Shown here piece after piece: positions 18,101-25,024 of a DNA stretch of 31,469 nt; within the stretch, counting starts at the first letter, position 1; each line of letters starts with the position of its first letter. The position numbers and the translations under genes were made by a program. The stretch covers positions 1 through 31,469 of the forward strand of contig DDYW01000190.1 of assembly GCA_002348185.1 (NCBI GenBank), in the 5' to 3' direction. The notes beneath the pieces were generated by a model that was not told the DNA's origin, did not search any database, and saw only the letters and a list, made by a program, of their open reading frames with translations. The DNA comes from Candidatus Hydrogenedentes bacterium UBA2224. GTDB taxonomy: Bacteria > Hydrogenedentota > Hydrogenedentia > Hydrogenedentales > SLHB01.

Positions 18101-18402
18101 GCAACCTGTTCGAACGCCGCCGCGAAATCGCCATGCTGCGCGCGGTAGGATTCGAGCAGCGGGCGCTGATCCGGCTGTTTCTCGTGGAATACCTGGTTCT
18201 GTTCGGGGCGGGGGTGGCGATTGGGGGCGTTGCGGCCGCGATCGCGATGCTTCCCGCGGTGACCTCGGCCGGAGCGCCGACGCCCCTGGGGCTTCAGGCG
18301 CTCATCCTCGCGGCGATTGCGCTGACCGGCGTTGTCTGCATTGTTTCCGCCGTCCGGACAGGCATCGGGCGCGAGAACTTTGCCGCCCTCCGCGCCGAGT
18401 AA
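15139..18402 (+). CDS. Giant FtsX-family ABC permease, duplicated core
   Basis: 1087 residues with about ten hydrophobic segments: one near 20-42, a group at about 488-515, 535-560, 590-612, 632-652 and 656-680, one near 714-735, and three at about 958-985, 1010-1038 and 1050-1072. Two large extracytoplasmic regions (about 45-485 and 737-955) separate them. This equals two FtsX/MacB-type half-permeases fused head to tail, whereas LolC and LolE are separate 400-residue proteins. Fused permeases of about 800 residues are known in this superfamily; this one has unusually large outer domains. It starts in the ATGA overlap with the ATPase and is the last gene of the operon, ending six bases before the stop of the convergent gene. 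Substrate is unknown. Confidence 0.88.
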   Translation: MSILRLVWNSLRFHWRMHAGAASGTALAAAILTGALLVGDSADYSLRTYALARLGSIHYAVESRGGFFSEGFVGDLRGRVAAPAVPALTVRGMALAGDGSDARQINQVSVVGVPPEFRSFDSGAAVSPGAYETALNERLAEALGVHEGDRVALRITKPGLLPRDAPLSSGAGDASVRALCTVSAILPDAGLGRFSLTPAQAAPYNAFVDLRWLQSQLGLEGRVNLALVGEGVDQAALENAMKTVWRPDHVGLTLRTHPGGTIQLETDRIYLRRAVAKAALALPGARGTLSYLVNSISRGARSTPYSFATAGPAPDDMRDDEVVINRWLADELEAKPGDEIEVRYFEFTPSNQFIERTRTFTVHSIVEMAGLEAERDLMPRFPGLTDVERREDWDIGMPLDDERLSDEANEAYWDAFGPTPKFFCTLAAGQAMWGNRYGDLMTVRFPADVTPENAITDALRGGVAPEEAGLSLLPVREQAFEAVEQAIDLGGLFLGMSFFLIAAALILTALLFVFGVQHRAGEMGVLLALGFRAPRVRALFLVESAASAIPGAVLGAAASTLYTRALIYGLTHYWQGAVAHTHILYHAAPGTVLTGAAVSLVCALAAMGLAMWRQTNHAPRDLLTMDFSQEVLPEASRRRHAPALWPAAVLFVAALGLIGHALIAGTADVALVFFAAGALLLVSGVGVLRWVLGRMSAPGSVERLTFMSLALENAARRRGRSLSVAALLATGAFLVLAVSSMQTDVTADADKRSSGAGGFELFAETTFPLGGNPADTLAGDDATVVALRVHDGDDASCLNLNRAQSPRILGVNADAMSGLRAFLPENHQADVWSLLTWELRGGAVPALVGDADTALWGLQKKTGVEDGDSLIYRDDDGNEVALKLVGHLPMRLSVFQGTILISDAWFTRLFPSEPGFRVFLVDTPPGQADAVASSLNKAFEREGMDAESSAERLRRFYAVESTYLAMFLVLGGLGMVLGSAALGIVVLRNLFERRREIAMLRAVGFEQRALIRLFLVEYLVLFGAGVAIGGVAAAIAMLPAVTSAGAPTPLGLQALILAAIALTGVVCIVSAVRTGIGRENFAALRAE

Positions 18403-18408
18403 GCGTCT

Positions 18409-19740
18409 CTACTGGCCGATGCAGTACAAGTGTGTGGCCGTGCGAAGATAGAGCCGGCTGCCCGACACCGCCATCGAGGAAAGCACATATACTCCCGGTA
18501 CTTCGTTTGTCGCCAGCACCTCGAACTTCGGTCCCGCGGCGAGCACCGTGGTGACGCCGTCTTCATTCGTGAAGTAGAGTTTCCCGTCAGCAAGGAGGGG
18601 CGAAGCGCTGACGGTCCCCCGCTCGACCCGTTCGGGCCCCCAGACGACCGCGCCCGTTCTGGCGTCCAGGCAGGTCACCGCGCCGCGGTCTTCGACCATA
18701 TAGAAATAGCGGCCGTCGCAGGCGGGGGTGGGTACGTCGGGTCCGCCGAACTCGTTCCACTGCCACGCAAGATGCGTGTTGGTGATATCGCCCTGGCCGC
18801 CGGCCCGCAACGCGCTCAGGGGTTTCAGGCGCGTGGGCGCGTAGATCATGCCGTCGGCGGTCACGGGGGAGGCGATGATGCGGCAGTTAGTGATTTTCCT
18901 GGGGTTGGTGACGGCGGCGCGCCACACTTCCTGGCCGGTTTGCGGGTCATGCCCCGTGACGTAATCGCCGCCCAGCACGACGATCTGGGTCACGCCTTCA
19001 TGGTGGAGCAGGGTGGGCGTCGTGTAGGCATCGGGGGACTCGTTTTCGGCATCGGTCCACCGTTCGACGCGCCAGACCACGTTTCCGGTCAAGGCCTCGA
19101 AGGCCATGAGATAGGAGGGCTCGTCGGTTGTGTATCCGTGGAGCACCTGGACAATGAGTTTGCCTTCATGCAAGAGCGGCGACGACGCATAGCCAAACAT
19201 CTGGCCAAACGCGCCGTACTCCTGCTGGAGGTTTTTCTTCCAGAGCGGATTGCCGTCCATATCGAAGGCCACGATGGCGCCGGTGCCAGTGACGGCCCAC
19301 ACGTGCTGGCCATCGGTCACGGGTGATGGCGAGGAATCGTTCTGTTTCTGGCGGAACTGATTGCCGGTATCAAGCACGCGCTCCCAGAGGATTTTCCCGT
19401 CGGTCCTGGCAATGCAGAGCAGGAGCAGGTCGGGTCCGCCGGGATCGCGCGCAGCCTTGCCACTGGCGTCTCCGGCGGGCGTCTCGGGTTTTGACGGCGA
19501 CGTCACAAACACTCGCTCGCCCCAGATGATGGGACTTCCGCCGCTCCACGACGGCAAGGGGGTTTTCCAGACGATGTTCTCGGTGTCGCTCCAGGTTAGC
19601 GGCAGGCCGGTAGCATCGCTGACGTTGTTCTGAGCCGGGCCGCGCCATTGCGGCCAGTTGTCTTCGCCTCGCGCGGCGGCGGCCAGCAGGCACAGGAACC
19701 ATGTTGCCAGGATACCGGGGATTTGTCGTCGAATGCGCAT
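18409..19740 (-). CDS. Secreted PQQ-like beta-propeller protein
   Basis: I prefer the ATG at 19740 (443 residues) to one four codons upstream at 19752, because GGGAGT lies five bases before the former and nothing suitable precedes the latter. The Sec signal peptide has its hydrophobic core near residues 8-23. The mature protein begins N-W-P-Q-W-R-G-P, the signature of secreted propellers also seen at the left of the window. Blade motifs include L-L-C-I-A-R-T-D-G-K-I-L-W-E and C-L-D-A-R-T-G-A-V-V-W. An upstream propeller gene on the same strand ends 33 bases before it, so the two form an operon. Its 3' end converges with the permease operon. Likely periplasmic or surface-located; partners and ligand unknown. 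Confidence 0.86.
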   Translation of the reverse strand: MRIRRQIPGILATWFLCLLAAAARGEDNWPQWRGPAQNNVSDATGLPLTWSDTENIVWKTPLPSWSGGSPIIWGERVFVTSPSKPETPAGDASGKAARDPGGPDLLLLCIARTDGKILWERVLDTGNQFRQKQNDSSPSPVTDGQHVWAVTGTGAIVAFDMDGNPLWKKNLQQEYGAFGQMFGYASSPLLHEGKLIVQVLHGYTTDEPSYLMAFEALTGNVVWRVERWTDAENESPDAYTTPTLLHHEGVTQIVVLGGDYVTGHDPQTGQEVWRAAVTNPRKITNCRIIASPVTADGMIYAPTRLKPLSALRAGGQGDITNTHLAWQWNEFGGPDVPTPACDGRYFYMVEDRGAVTCLDARTGAVVWGPERVERGTVSASPLLADGKLYFTNEDGVTTVLAAGPKFEVLATNEVPGVYVLSSMAVSGSRLYLRTATHLYCIGQ

Positions 19741-19773
19741 GAATACTCCCATGTTGGCGACGCCAGGCGCCGC

Positions 19774-21294
19774 TTACTCCGCTTTGGGCGTTTCCGCAAT
19801 GGCATAGAGATGCCGCATCGTCGCCACGTAGAGGACCCCGTTTGCGGCGACGGGCGTGCTGTTGATAGGCGCCTCGAATTCCGTTGCGAAAAGGACCTGT
19901 TTTTCCTTTGAGGCAGCGAAAATGCAGAAGTCGCGCCCTTGTGAGCCAACGTAGACCTTGCCGTCGGCCACCAGGGTGGAACCCCAGATGTCGCGCCGGA
20001 GCTTGTGGGTCCAGTACGGGGCGCCGGTCTCGGCATCGACACAGTGCACGAGGCCGCGGCAATCCGTCACGAAGAGCAGTCCGTCCGCGATGGCGGGCGT
20101 CGCGCAGGCGTGCAGTTCGAGGGGGTAGGTCCAGCGTTCGGCGGTGGTCGTGACCTCGCCCGTCTGCGTGGCGTCGATGCATTTGAGGCAGGCCTTCTTT
20201 TTGCCCTGCCAGATGTCGCCGCCCGCGGTCACGTAAATGCGATTGTTGTAGAAGACCGGCATGCCCTTGATGTTGCTGGGGCTCTCCTGCAGATTGCCCT
20301 GGTAACTGTGCACGTTTTCCTTCGGGGCGGCCGGATCGCAGTCGAAGCGCCATACGCGTTCCAGGATCTGGGCGGTCTCGGGCAATTGGAGCGGGTTCAG
20401 TGCGGCGAAGGCGTAGCAGACCCCGTCCCCGCCTCCGAAAAACACCAGCCGTTTGCCATTAACCTCCCCCAGGGAGGGCGACGACCATGTGGAATGGAAG
20501 ATGATGGGGCCGATGTGCTCGCCATCCTGCGCCACGACGCGTCCGGTGGTTTTGTCGAGGGCGATCAGGCTTGGGGCGTCGGGTTTGCGAATCACGCGGT
20601 GCGTGTTGTCTACGGCGTTGCAGGTGTTGAGATAGAGCGCCTGACCGTCGAGCAGGATCGAGCAATGGGCAGCGTCATGAGGATACATGCCCACGGCTTC
20701 CTTCATGTCCGTCAGCCAGAGGATGTCCGCGTCCAGGGCGGCGACGTCCATGGCGGGCTCGCCCCGCGGCGCCATGTGCTGGCCCTCATCCTGGTAGGGT
20801 CCGTCGTTGCCGTTCGCCTGGCCGTTGAGGTCGAGACAGACCACTTCGCAGCGGTTCGTCACCGTGTAGACCCGGTCCCCCTCGACGGTGGGGGGCGAGC
20901 ACCAGCCGATGTTCGGCCAGTCGAGGAAGAGATCGTCTTCGAGGCGCGGCACCACCAGTTGCCAGACGAGGCTGCCATCGGCTTCGTTGAGGCACAGCAG
21001 CACCGCGCGGTCGCCCTGGTGACGCGGATCGCGCGGTTCCGCGTTATTGGCGCCGATCAGTACGCGGCCCGAGGCCACCACCGGCGACGCGAACGCGTCG
21101 CTGCCCAACGGGACGGTCCACTTGACGTTTTCGCGTGTGGCAAGGTCGAACTGCCGCGGCAGTCCGGTTTCGCGGGAGACCATGTTGCGGGAATGGCGTT
21201 CTCCCCATTGCGGCTGGTCTTCCGCAACGGCGTGCAGCGCGACCATCGCGAAAGCGCCCAGAAGCTGGCAGTATGAGGCAGCGCGGCGGGTCAT
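19774..21294 (-). CDS. Secreted PQQ-like beta-propeller protein, cysteine-containing
   Basis: 506 residues with a Sec signal peptide, likely cleaved after A-V-A near residue 24. The mature start E-D-Q-P-Q-W-G-E-R is a variant of the family motif. PQQ-like blades occur throughout, for example L-L-C-L-N-E-A-D-G-S-L-V-W and C-V-D-A-E-T-G-A-P-Y-W. It is longer than its neighbour because of an insert around residues 165-215 and a segment with A-C-L-K-C-I-D near 375. It has about a dozen cysteines, unusual for the family and suggestive of disulfides. AAGGA precedes the ATG by about 11 bases. It is the first gene of a two-gene operon. No confident promoter was seen in the 340 bases upstream. Confidence 0.85.
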   Translation of the reverse strand: MTRRAASYCQLLGAFAMVALHAVAEDQPQWGERHSRNMVSRETGLPRQFDLATRENVKWTVPLGSDAFASPVVASGRVLIGANNAEPRDPRHQGDRAVLLCLNEADGSLVWQLVVPRLEDDLFLDWPNIGWCSPPTVEGDRVYTVTNRCEVVCLDLNGQANGNDGPYQDEGQHMAPRGEPAMDVAALDADILWLTDMKEAVGMYPHDAAHCSILLDGQALYLNTCNAVDNTHRVIRKPDAPSLIALDKTTGRVVAQDGEHIGPIIFHSTWSSPSLGEVNGKRLVFFGGGDGVCYAFAALNPLQLPETAQILERVWRFDCDPAAPKENVHSYQGNLQESPSNIKGMPVFYNNRIYVTAGGDIWQGKKKACLKCIDATQTGEVTTTAERWTYPLELHACATPAIADGLLFVTDCRGLVHCVDAETGAPYWTHKLRRDIWGSTLVADGKVYVGSQGRDFCIFAASKEKQVLFATEFEAPINSTPVAANGVLYVATMRHLYAIAETPKAE

Positions 21295-21613
21295 CGTCTG
21301 GTCATTCCTTGATTGCGCGGCATTCCAAAGCGACTAGGTGCAGAGAATTGCGGGATGAAACGCGTACTACGGGCCTGCACGGCTCCCACGGGACTTCCGG
21401 AAGCGGCGTCATGATACCCGTTGACCTGGTTCAGCTCAAATCCTGGCAGCGTGCCATGGGGCGTTCGGTTCAGCCGCAGAGGCTGCGGACCGGGAGAGAG
21501 GATGCCGGGCTGGTGCTCGGGGGGCCGCGGCGGGATTACGTGTGCCCGCTCGATCAGGGGAGTTTTCAAAGCGCCCGGGCGGGAACACGAGGGGAAATCT
21601 CGAGGTGGAAATA
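21295..21613. other. Gene-free stretch upstream of the propeller pair, with two small palindromes
   Basis: No reading frame here looks real. Two perfect short dyads stand out: TGGCA-GCG-TGCCA at 21444-21456 and CCGCAG-AGG-CTGCGG at 21474-21488. They lie 150-195 bases upstream of the propeller gene, a usual distance for enhancer-like sites of sigma54 activators, and a sigma54 activator is encoded nearby. The first dyad includes a perfect sigma54 -24 sequence on the - strand but lacks the -12 GC, so it is not a promoter by itself. The stretch may be the leader of the propeller pair. Confidence 0.3.
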
Positions 21614-21631
21614 CGGGGCCGGGTTGCCCCG
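21614..21631 (-). terminator. Terminator-like hairpin after the small HTH gene
   Basis: Arms CGGGGC (21614-21619) and GCCCCG (21626-21631) pair perfectly around a six-base loop, two bases beyond the stop codon of the small helix-turn-helix gene. On the - strand the stem is followed by TATTT, a short but real T-rich tail. The position fits an intrinsic terminator that ends transcription of the small gene. Confidence 0.4.
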
Positions 21632-21633
21632 GG

Positions 21634-21837
21634 CTAAATGTCCCAATGGTACGTTTCGGGGGTGCGCGGCCGACACAAGAAGGTCTCCTGTTCGAGCAGT
21701 TTCTCGAGGGTCTGAAGGCTGGTACCGAGTAGCCATGCCGCCTGGGTCTTGTCGCCCCCGCAGATGTTTAAAATGCGCGTAAACGGGTGTGACACCCCCG
21801 GACCGTGTGGGCCGGGCCGTTGTTCTGTAGTCGCCAT
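21634..21837 (-). CDS. Stand-alone Fis-type helix-turn-helix protein
   Basis: 67 residues. Positions 21-50 form a Fis-type helix-turn-helix: I-L-N-I-C-G-G-D-K-T-Q-A-A-W-L-L-G followed by a recognition helix T-L-E-K-L-L-E-Q. This matches the C-terminal domain of the sigma54 activator encoded just upstream (A-Y-C-N-G-N-V-V-Q-A-A-R-L-L-G, then T-L-Y-R-R-L-A-Q), but no AAA+ or sensing domain is attached. GGGAGG lies about 13 bases before the ATG. The frame stays open upstream without another ATG, so a longer form starting at a rare codon, or the tail of a decayed regulator, is possible. A hairpin directly after the stop and a dyad region upstream support a real gene. A role as small regulator or competitor is inferred. 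Confidence 0.55.
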   Translation of the reverse strand: MATTEQRPGPHGPGVSHPFTRILNICGGDKTQAAWLLGTSLQTLEKLLEQETFLCRPRTPETYHWDI

Positions 21838-21933
21838 GGAAGTTGCCGTGCCTCCCTTGCCGTCTTGGCGATGTGGCCGCCGCGTACGACGTGCTGACCG
21901 CCGGTTTCCTGCACCTCTCCGCCAGCATTTTAA

Positions 21934-21969
21934 GGAGCAAGCGGCGCGCCAATTTTGGACTCTTGCTCC
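21934..21969. promoter_or_regulatory. Eight-base inverted repeat upstream of the small HTH gene
   Basis: GGAGCAAG (21934-21941) and CTTGCTCC (21962-21969) are perfect reverse complements separated by 20 bases, with an internal GGCGCGCC palindrome. The centre is about 115 bases upstream of the small gene's ATG, a suitable place for a dimeric Fis-type regulator. It could also fold as a stem-loop in the leader RNA. Confidence 0.35.
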
Positions 21970-22064
21970 GGGTATGTGGCAAGTGTTGTATTGGCAGGCG
22001 GTTGCATCGAAATCAGCGCGAGCTGCGGACGTGGGTGGGCCGGTGGAATGGCTCTACACTTCTC

Positions 22065-22096
22065 ATTATGCGATGCTGAAATTCGCACAATGCGAA
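22065..22096 (-). promoter_or_regulatory. Candidate promoter/operator with three TGCGA half-sites
   Basis: A perfect dyad TTCGCA-CAA-TGCGAA occupies 22082-22096, and a third half-site TGCGA lies at 22069-22073. On the - strand a -10-like CATAAT (22070-22065) sits just downstream of the dyad, which would then cover the -35 region. The -35 itself is poor, as expected if an activator is needed. The element lies between the stop of the sigma54 activator gene and the small HTH gene. A weak terminator is the alternative reading, as TTTC follows the hairpin. Confidence 0.35.
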
Positions 22097-22112
22097 AGGC
22101 GGGCGGTGGGGC

Positions 22113-23936
22113 TCAGTCCGGGTTCCGGTACTGGGCGAGACGTCGGTAGAGGGTGTCTTTTCCAATGCCGAGAAGACGGGCAGCCTGAACGACGTTGCCG
22201 TTGCAGTAGGCGAGGGCCTCTTCGATCGCACGGCGTTCGATCTCGGAGAGGGGGCGTGGTGCGCCCGGGCGCAACGCGCCGGTCATGGCGGTCTGGATAT
22301 CCGCGATGGCGATGCGGTCGTTTTTGCAGAACGTGACGGCGGATTCGATGCAGTAGCGGAGTTCGCGGGCGTTTCCCGGCCAGGCTTGCGCGCGCAGGAA
22401 TTCGAGGGCATCGGGTTCGAATCCGGCGATCGGGTGTTTACAGGTGGGGCGGGCGGCTTCGAGAAAGTGTTCGGCAAGATCGGCGATGTCGGCGGGACGG
22501 TCGCGCAGGGGTTCAATCAGGATTTCGACGCCGCGGAGCCGGTGATAGAGGTCGCGGCGAAACGTTCCGCTGGCGACTTCCTGATGAATGTTGCGATTGG
22601 TGGCGGCGACGATCCGGAAGTCGGAGGCGATCTGGTCCTTGCCTCCCACGCGCCGGAAGGTTTTTGTTTCGAGTGCACGGAGGATCGCGGCCTGGTGTTC
22701 GGGGCTCAGATCGCCGATTTCGTCGAGGAAGAGGGTGCCGCCGTTGCTCTGCTCCATCATACCGGTCTTTCGTTCGGTGGCGCCGGTGAAGGCTCCGCGT
22801 TCATGACCGAAGAGTTCGCTCTCGAAGAGTTCGCGGGCGATCGCGGCGCAGTTCACCGGCACGAAGGGTCCGGTGGCGCGGCTGGAGAGTTCATGAATGA
22901 GGTTGGCGGCGATTTCCTTCCCGGTACCGGTTTCGCCCACGAGCAGCACGGGGTGAGGGGTGTCTGCGACCTCCTGGATGGTTTGTCGCACGCGCTGCAT
23001 GCAGGGGCTCTCGCCCACGAGTGTCAGCGCCTGTTGGTGGGCCTGCCGGAGCCGTTTGACCTCGCGCTGGAGTCGCGTGCGGTGCCGGATGGCCTCAAAG
23101 AAGGGCGCGGCGGTGTTGGCAAGCGACACCAGGAAATGGAGGTCCGTTTCGTCGTACAAACGATGGCGGCTGTGAGAGCGCAGGGCGATGGCCGCGATGC
23201 CCTGTCCTGCGAAGTGGATGGGGGCGATCAGGCTCAACTGAAGGACCTTGGCGTTGTCCATCCGAATTCGTTCCGGGACGAGGGATCCGCGCATGTCTGT
23301 CAGGGCCTGCCGCATGGCGGCTTCGGGCATTTTGGCAGGGGTTCCGAAGGTCTTCTGTTTTGCGACCTGGAGTTTTCCGCTGGTTTCGTCAAGGAGCGCT
23401 ATCCAGAGGTCCAGCGGGTTGAAGCGGTCGAGGACGGCGTTGGTCAATTGCGCGATCAGTTCATTCAGGGAGTCGACCCGGCTGAACGAGCGGCTCAGAT
23501 TGAACAGTTGTGCGAGGTCGGCGGTTCGGTGTGGGGTCTCGTTTTCGCTGCCTTCGAGCGGGTCGCGCTGAAGGTAGATGGCCTGTCCTTCGGTGAGGGA
23601 GACCGTGGTGCGGGACAGGGCCTCCGGTTGCACGGCGTCTTCGCTGTGATCTTCCTCGGAGACCAGCAGCACGGTGCGCCCGAGCATGACCTGGTCGCCG
23701 GGCATCAGGGTGCAGGTGTCGACGGGCTTTCCGTTCACGAAGGTAGCGTTGCTGCTTCCCAGGTCGCGCAGGAGGATCTGTCCGGCGGCGAGCACGACCT
23801 CGCAATGCCTGCGCGATATGAGGGAATCGGGAAGCGCGATCTGACAGCCCTGCTCGCGGCCAATGAGGAGGGGCGTTTCGGTGATGGGCCAGCTTGCGCC
23901 TTTGGACAGGCCCGTTCGCAGAATGAGAAACGGCAT
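22113..23936 (-). CDS. FHA-GAF sigma54-dependent transcriptional activator
   Basis: I chose the ATG at 23936, preceded six bases upstream by a strong G-rich ribosome site; an ATG at 23981 overlaps the promoter -10 box. The protein has 607 residues: an FHA domain (about 20-92, with G-R at 26-27, S-R-R-H at 41-44 and N63), which binds phosphothreonine; a GAF-like sensor (about 150-285); an AAA+ domain with Walker A G-E-T-G-T-G-K-E (334-341), the sigma54-contact loop G-A-F-T-G-A (381-386) and Walker B in G-G-T-L-F-L-D-E (399-406); and a C-terminal Fis-type HTH (about 567-600). All motifs needed to activate sigma54 RNA polymerase are intact. FHA-type activators are usually controlled by Ser/Thr kinases; none is encoded here. 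Confidence 0.93.
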   Translation of the reverse strand: MPFLILRTGLSKGASWPITETPLLIGREQGCQIALPDSLISRRHCEVVLAAGQILLRDLGSSNATFVNGKPVDTCTLMPGDQVMLGRTVLLVSEEDHSEDAVQPEALSRTTVSLTEGQAIYLQRDPLEGSENETPHRTADLAQLFNLSRSFSRVDSLNELIAQLTNAVLDRFNPLDLWIALLDETSGKLQVAKQKTFGTPAKMPEAAMRQALTDMRGSLVPERIRMDNAKVLQLSLIAPIHFAGQGIAAIALRSHSRHRLYDETDLHFLVSLANTAAPFFEAIRHRTRLQREVKRLRQAHQQALTLVGESPCMQRVRQTIQEVADTPHPVLLVGETGTGKEIAANLIHELSSRATGPFVPVNCAAIARELFESELFGHERGAFTGATERKTGMMEQSNGGTLFLDEIGDLSPEHQAAILRALETKTFRRVGGKDQIASDFRIVAATNRNIHQEVASGTFRRDLYHRLRGVEILIEPLRDRPADIADLAEHFLEAARPTCKHPIAGFEPDALEFLRAQAWPGNARELRYCIESAVTFCKNDRIAIADIQTAMTGALRPGAPRPLSEIERRAIEEALAYCNGNVVQAARLLGIGKDTLYRRLAQYRNPD

Positions 23937-23976
23937 ATCGTCCCCCCCCTCCAACCCCGTTTGCTGCCGCCCCTTC

Positions 23977-24006
23977 ATCATGGACGAGGCCCGGGCGTGG
24001 AGTCAA
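23977..24006 (-). promoter_or_regulatory. Sigma70-type promoter of the sigma54 activator gene
   Basis: On the - strand, TTGACT (24006-24001) and CATGAT (23982-23977) are separated by 18 bases. The -35 matches consensus at 5 of 6 positions and the -10 at 4 of 6. Transcription would begin about 35 bases before the chosen ATG. The -10 box overlaps the alternative upstream ATG, which supports the shorter protein. Confidence 0.5.
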
Positions 24007-24049
24007 CCGGGCAGGATGGGGAGGATGTGCGGGCTGGTGGCCCGGAATG

Positions 24050-24997
24050 TCACGCTTCGCTGAGGCTCTGTATGGCGTTGAGGAGGATTTCCCGGGCCTG
24101 CCGGTAATCCTTGGGCCCGACATACTCCAGGATCAGGGGGGCGTTCGGAGCGTGTTTCGCGGCGAGCGCCACGAATTTCTTGTAGTCGATGTCGCCCTGG
24201 CCCGCCGGGACCCCGTAATCGACGTGGAGTTTGCGGTCCTTGGCATGGATGCAGTCAATCCAGGGGGCGAGCTGGGCGAACATTTCCTCGAGATCGTTGA
24301 GTTCGAGGATGTTGGCGGGATCAAGGAGTGCGCGCATACGCGGAGACCCCACTTCTTCGAGGAACACCCGGGTGCGCTTGGCGCTGGCGAAAAAGGACAG
24401 GAAGGACGGCTCGACGAGCACGGTGGCGTTGCAGGCTTCCGCGCGTTTTACGAGTTCCCGTCCGGTTTCCACCATGTGTTTCCAGGTGTCGGTCTGGAAA
24501 TGATAGGGGACATGGTCCGCGGTATTGTGGTGGCCGGCCTCGGTGATGAAGGTGTGGACGTTCATCTCGGCGCCGATGCGCATCATGGCTTCGAAATAGT
24601 CGAGGTTGGCGCTGCGCTCAGCCGGGTCGGGGTGGATGAGGTTGGTGTAGACACCGATACTGTGGATGTCGATGCCCACGGACCGGTATTCGTTTGCAAT
24701 CTCTCGGGCGCGGTCGGGTGTGATGGCCGACACGTCGCTCCGGCCGCTGTAGACCCAGTACTGGCTGTCGCTCTGGCTGAGAAAGAGCTGAATGGTGCGC
24801 ACATTCTCGGCGGCGAATTCCTGGGCGAGCTGGCGGTTGGTGTAGTCGCCAAAGCCGAGGGTGGATACGCCGATGATGGGCCACTGGGCGGGCGTTTGGG
24901 CCTGGGCTGCCGTGCTGATAGAGGCTACCGCGGGCGCCATGGCCAGCGCGGCGCCGGACCGCAATACATCGCGTCGTGTGAACCGGGTCGTGTTCAT
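24050..24997 (-). CDS. Tat-exported sugar phosphate isomerase/epimerase-like TIM barrel
   Basis: From the ATG at 24997, with GGGAG 11 bases upstream, the protein has 315 residues; the reading frame extends further upstream but without a ribosome site and into non-protein-like sequence. The N-terminus has F-T-R-R-D-V-L-R, a hydrophobic core and A-Q-A, a complete Tat signal. The rest fits the xylose-isomerase-like TIM-barrel family (AP_endonuc_2), with the expected metal ligands in V-L-V-E-P, A-L-L-D-P-A-N, C-I-H-A-K-D and L-I-L-E-Y. Members isomerise or epimerise sugars using a divalent metal. Tat-exported versions are frequent in Planctomycete-like genomes. It is divergent from two secreted carbohydrate-active-looking genes, suggesting work on the same glycan; the substrate cannot be told. 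Confidence 0.85.
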   Translation of the reverse strand: MNTTRFTRRDVLRSGAALAMAPAVASISTAAQAQTPAQWPIIGVSTLGFGDYTNRQLAQEFAAENVRTIQLFLSQSDSQYWVYSGRSDVSAITPDRAREIANEYRSVGIDIHSIGVYTNLIHPDPAERSANLDYFEAMMRIGAEMNVHTFITEAGHHNTADHVPYHFQTDTWKHMVETGRELVKRAEACNATVLVEPSFLSFFASAKRTRVFLEEVGSPRMRALLDPANILELNDLEEMFAQLAPWIDCIHAKDRKLHVDYGVPAGQGDIDYKKFVALAAKHAPNAPLILEYVGPKDYRQAREILLNAIQSLSEA

Positions 24998-25024
24998 GAT
25001 GGCAAGTCTCCCTGAGGGTGAGCG

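Noticed and set aside
21441..21456. Sigma54 -24 element TGGCACG on the - strand upstream of the propeller pair
   Set aside because: The -24 half is perfect, but the -12 position reads CAGGA instead of TTGCA, losing the essential GC.
21566..21982. 138-codon frame overlapping the small HTH gene
   Set aside because: No recognisable domain; the alternative frame carries a clear helix-turn-helix and better start context.
21991..22006. Possible sigma54 promoter (TTGGCAG...TTGCA) on the + strand
   Set aside because: The GG-to-GC spacing is nine bases instead of ten, the G at -24 is followed by a non-consensus base, and no + strand gene lies downstream.
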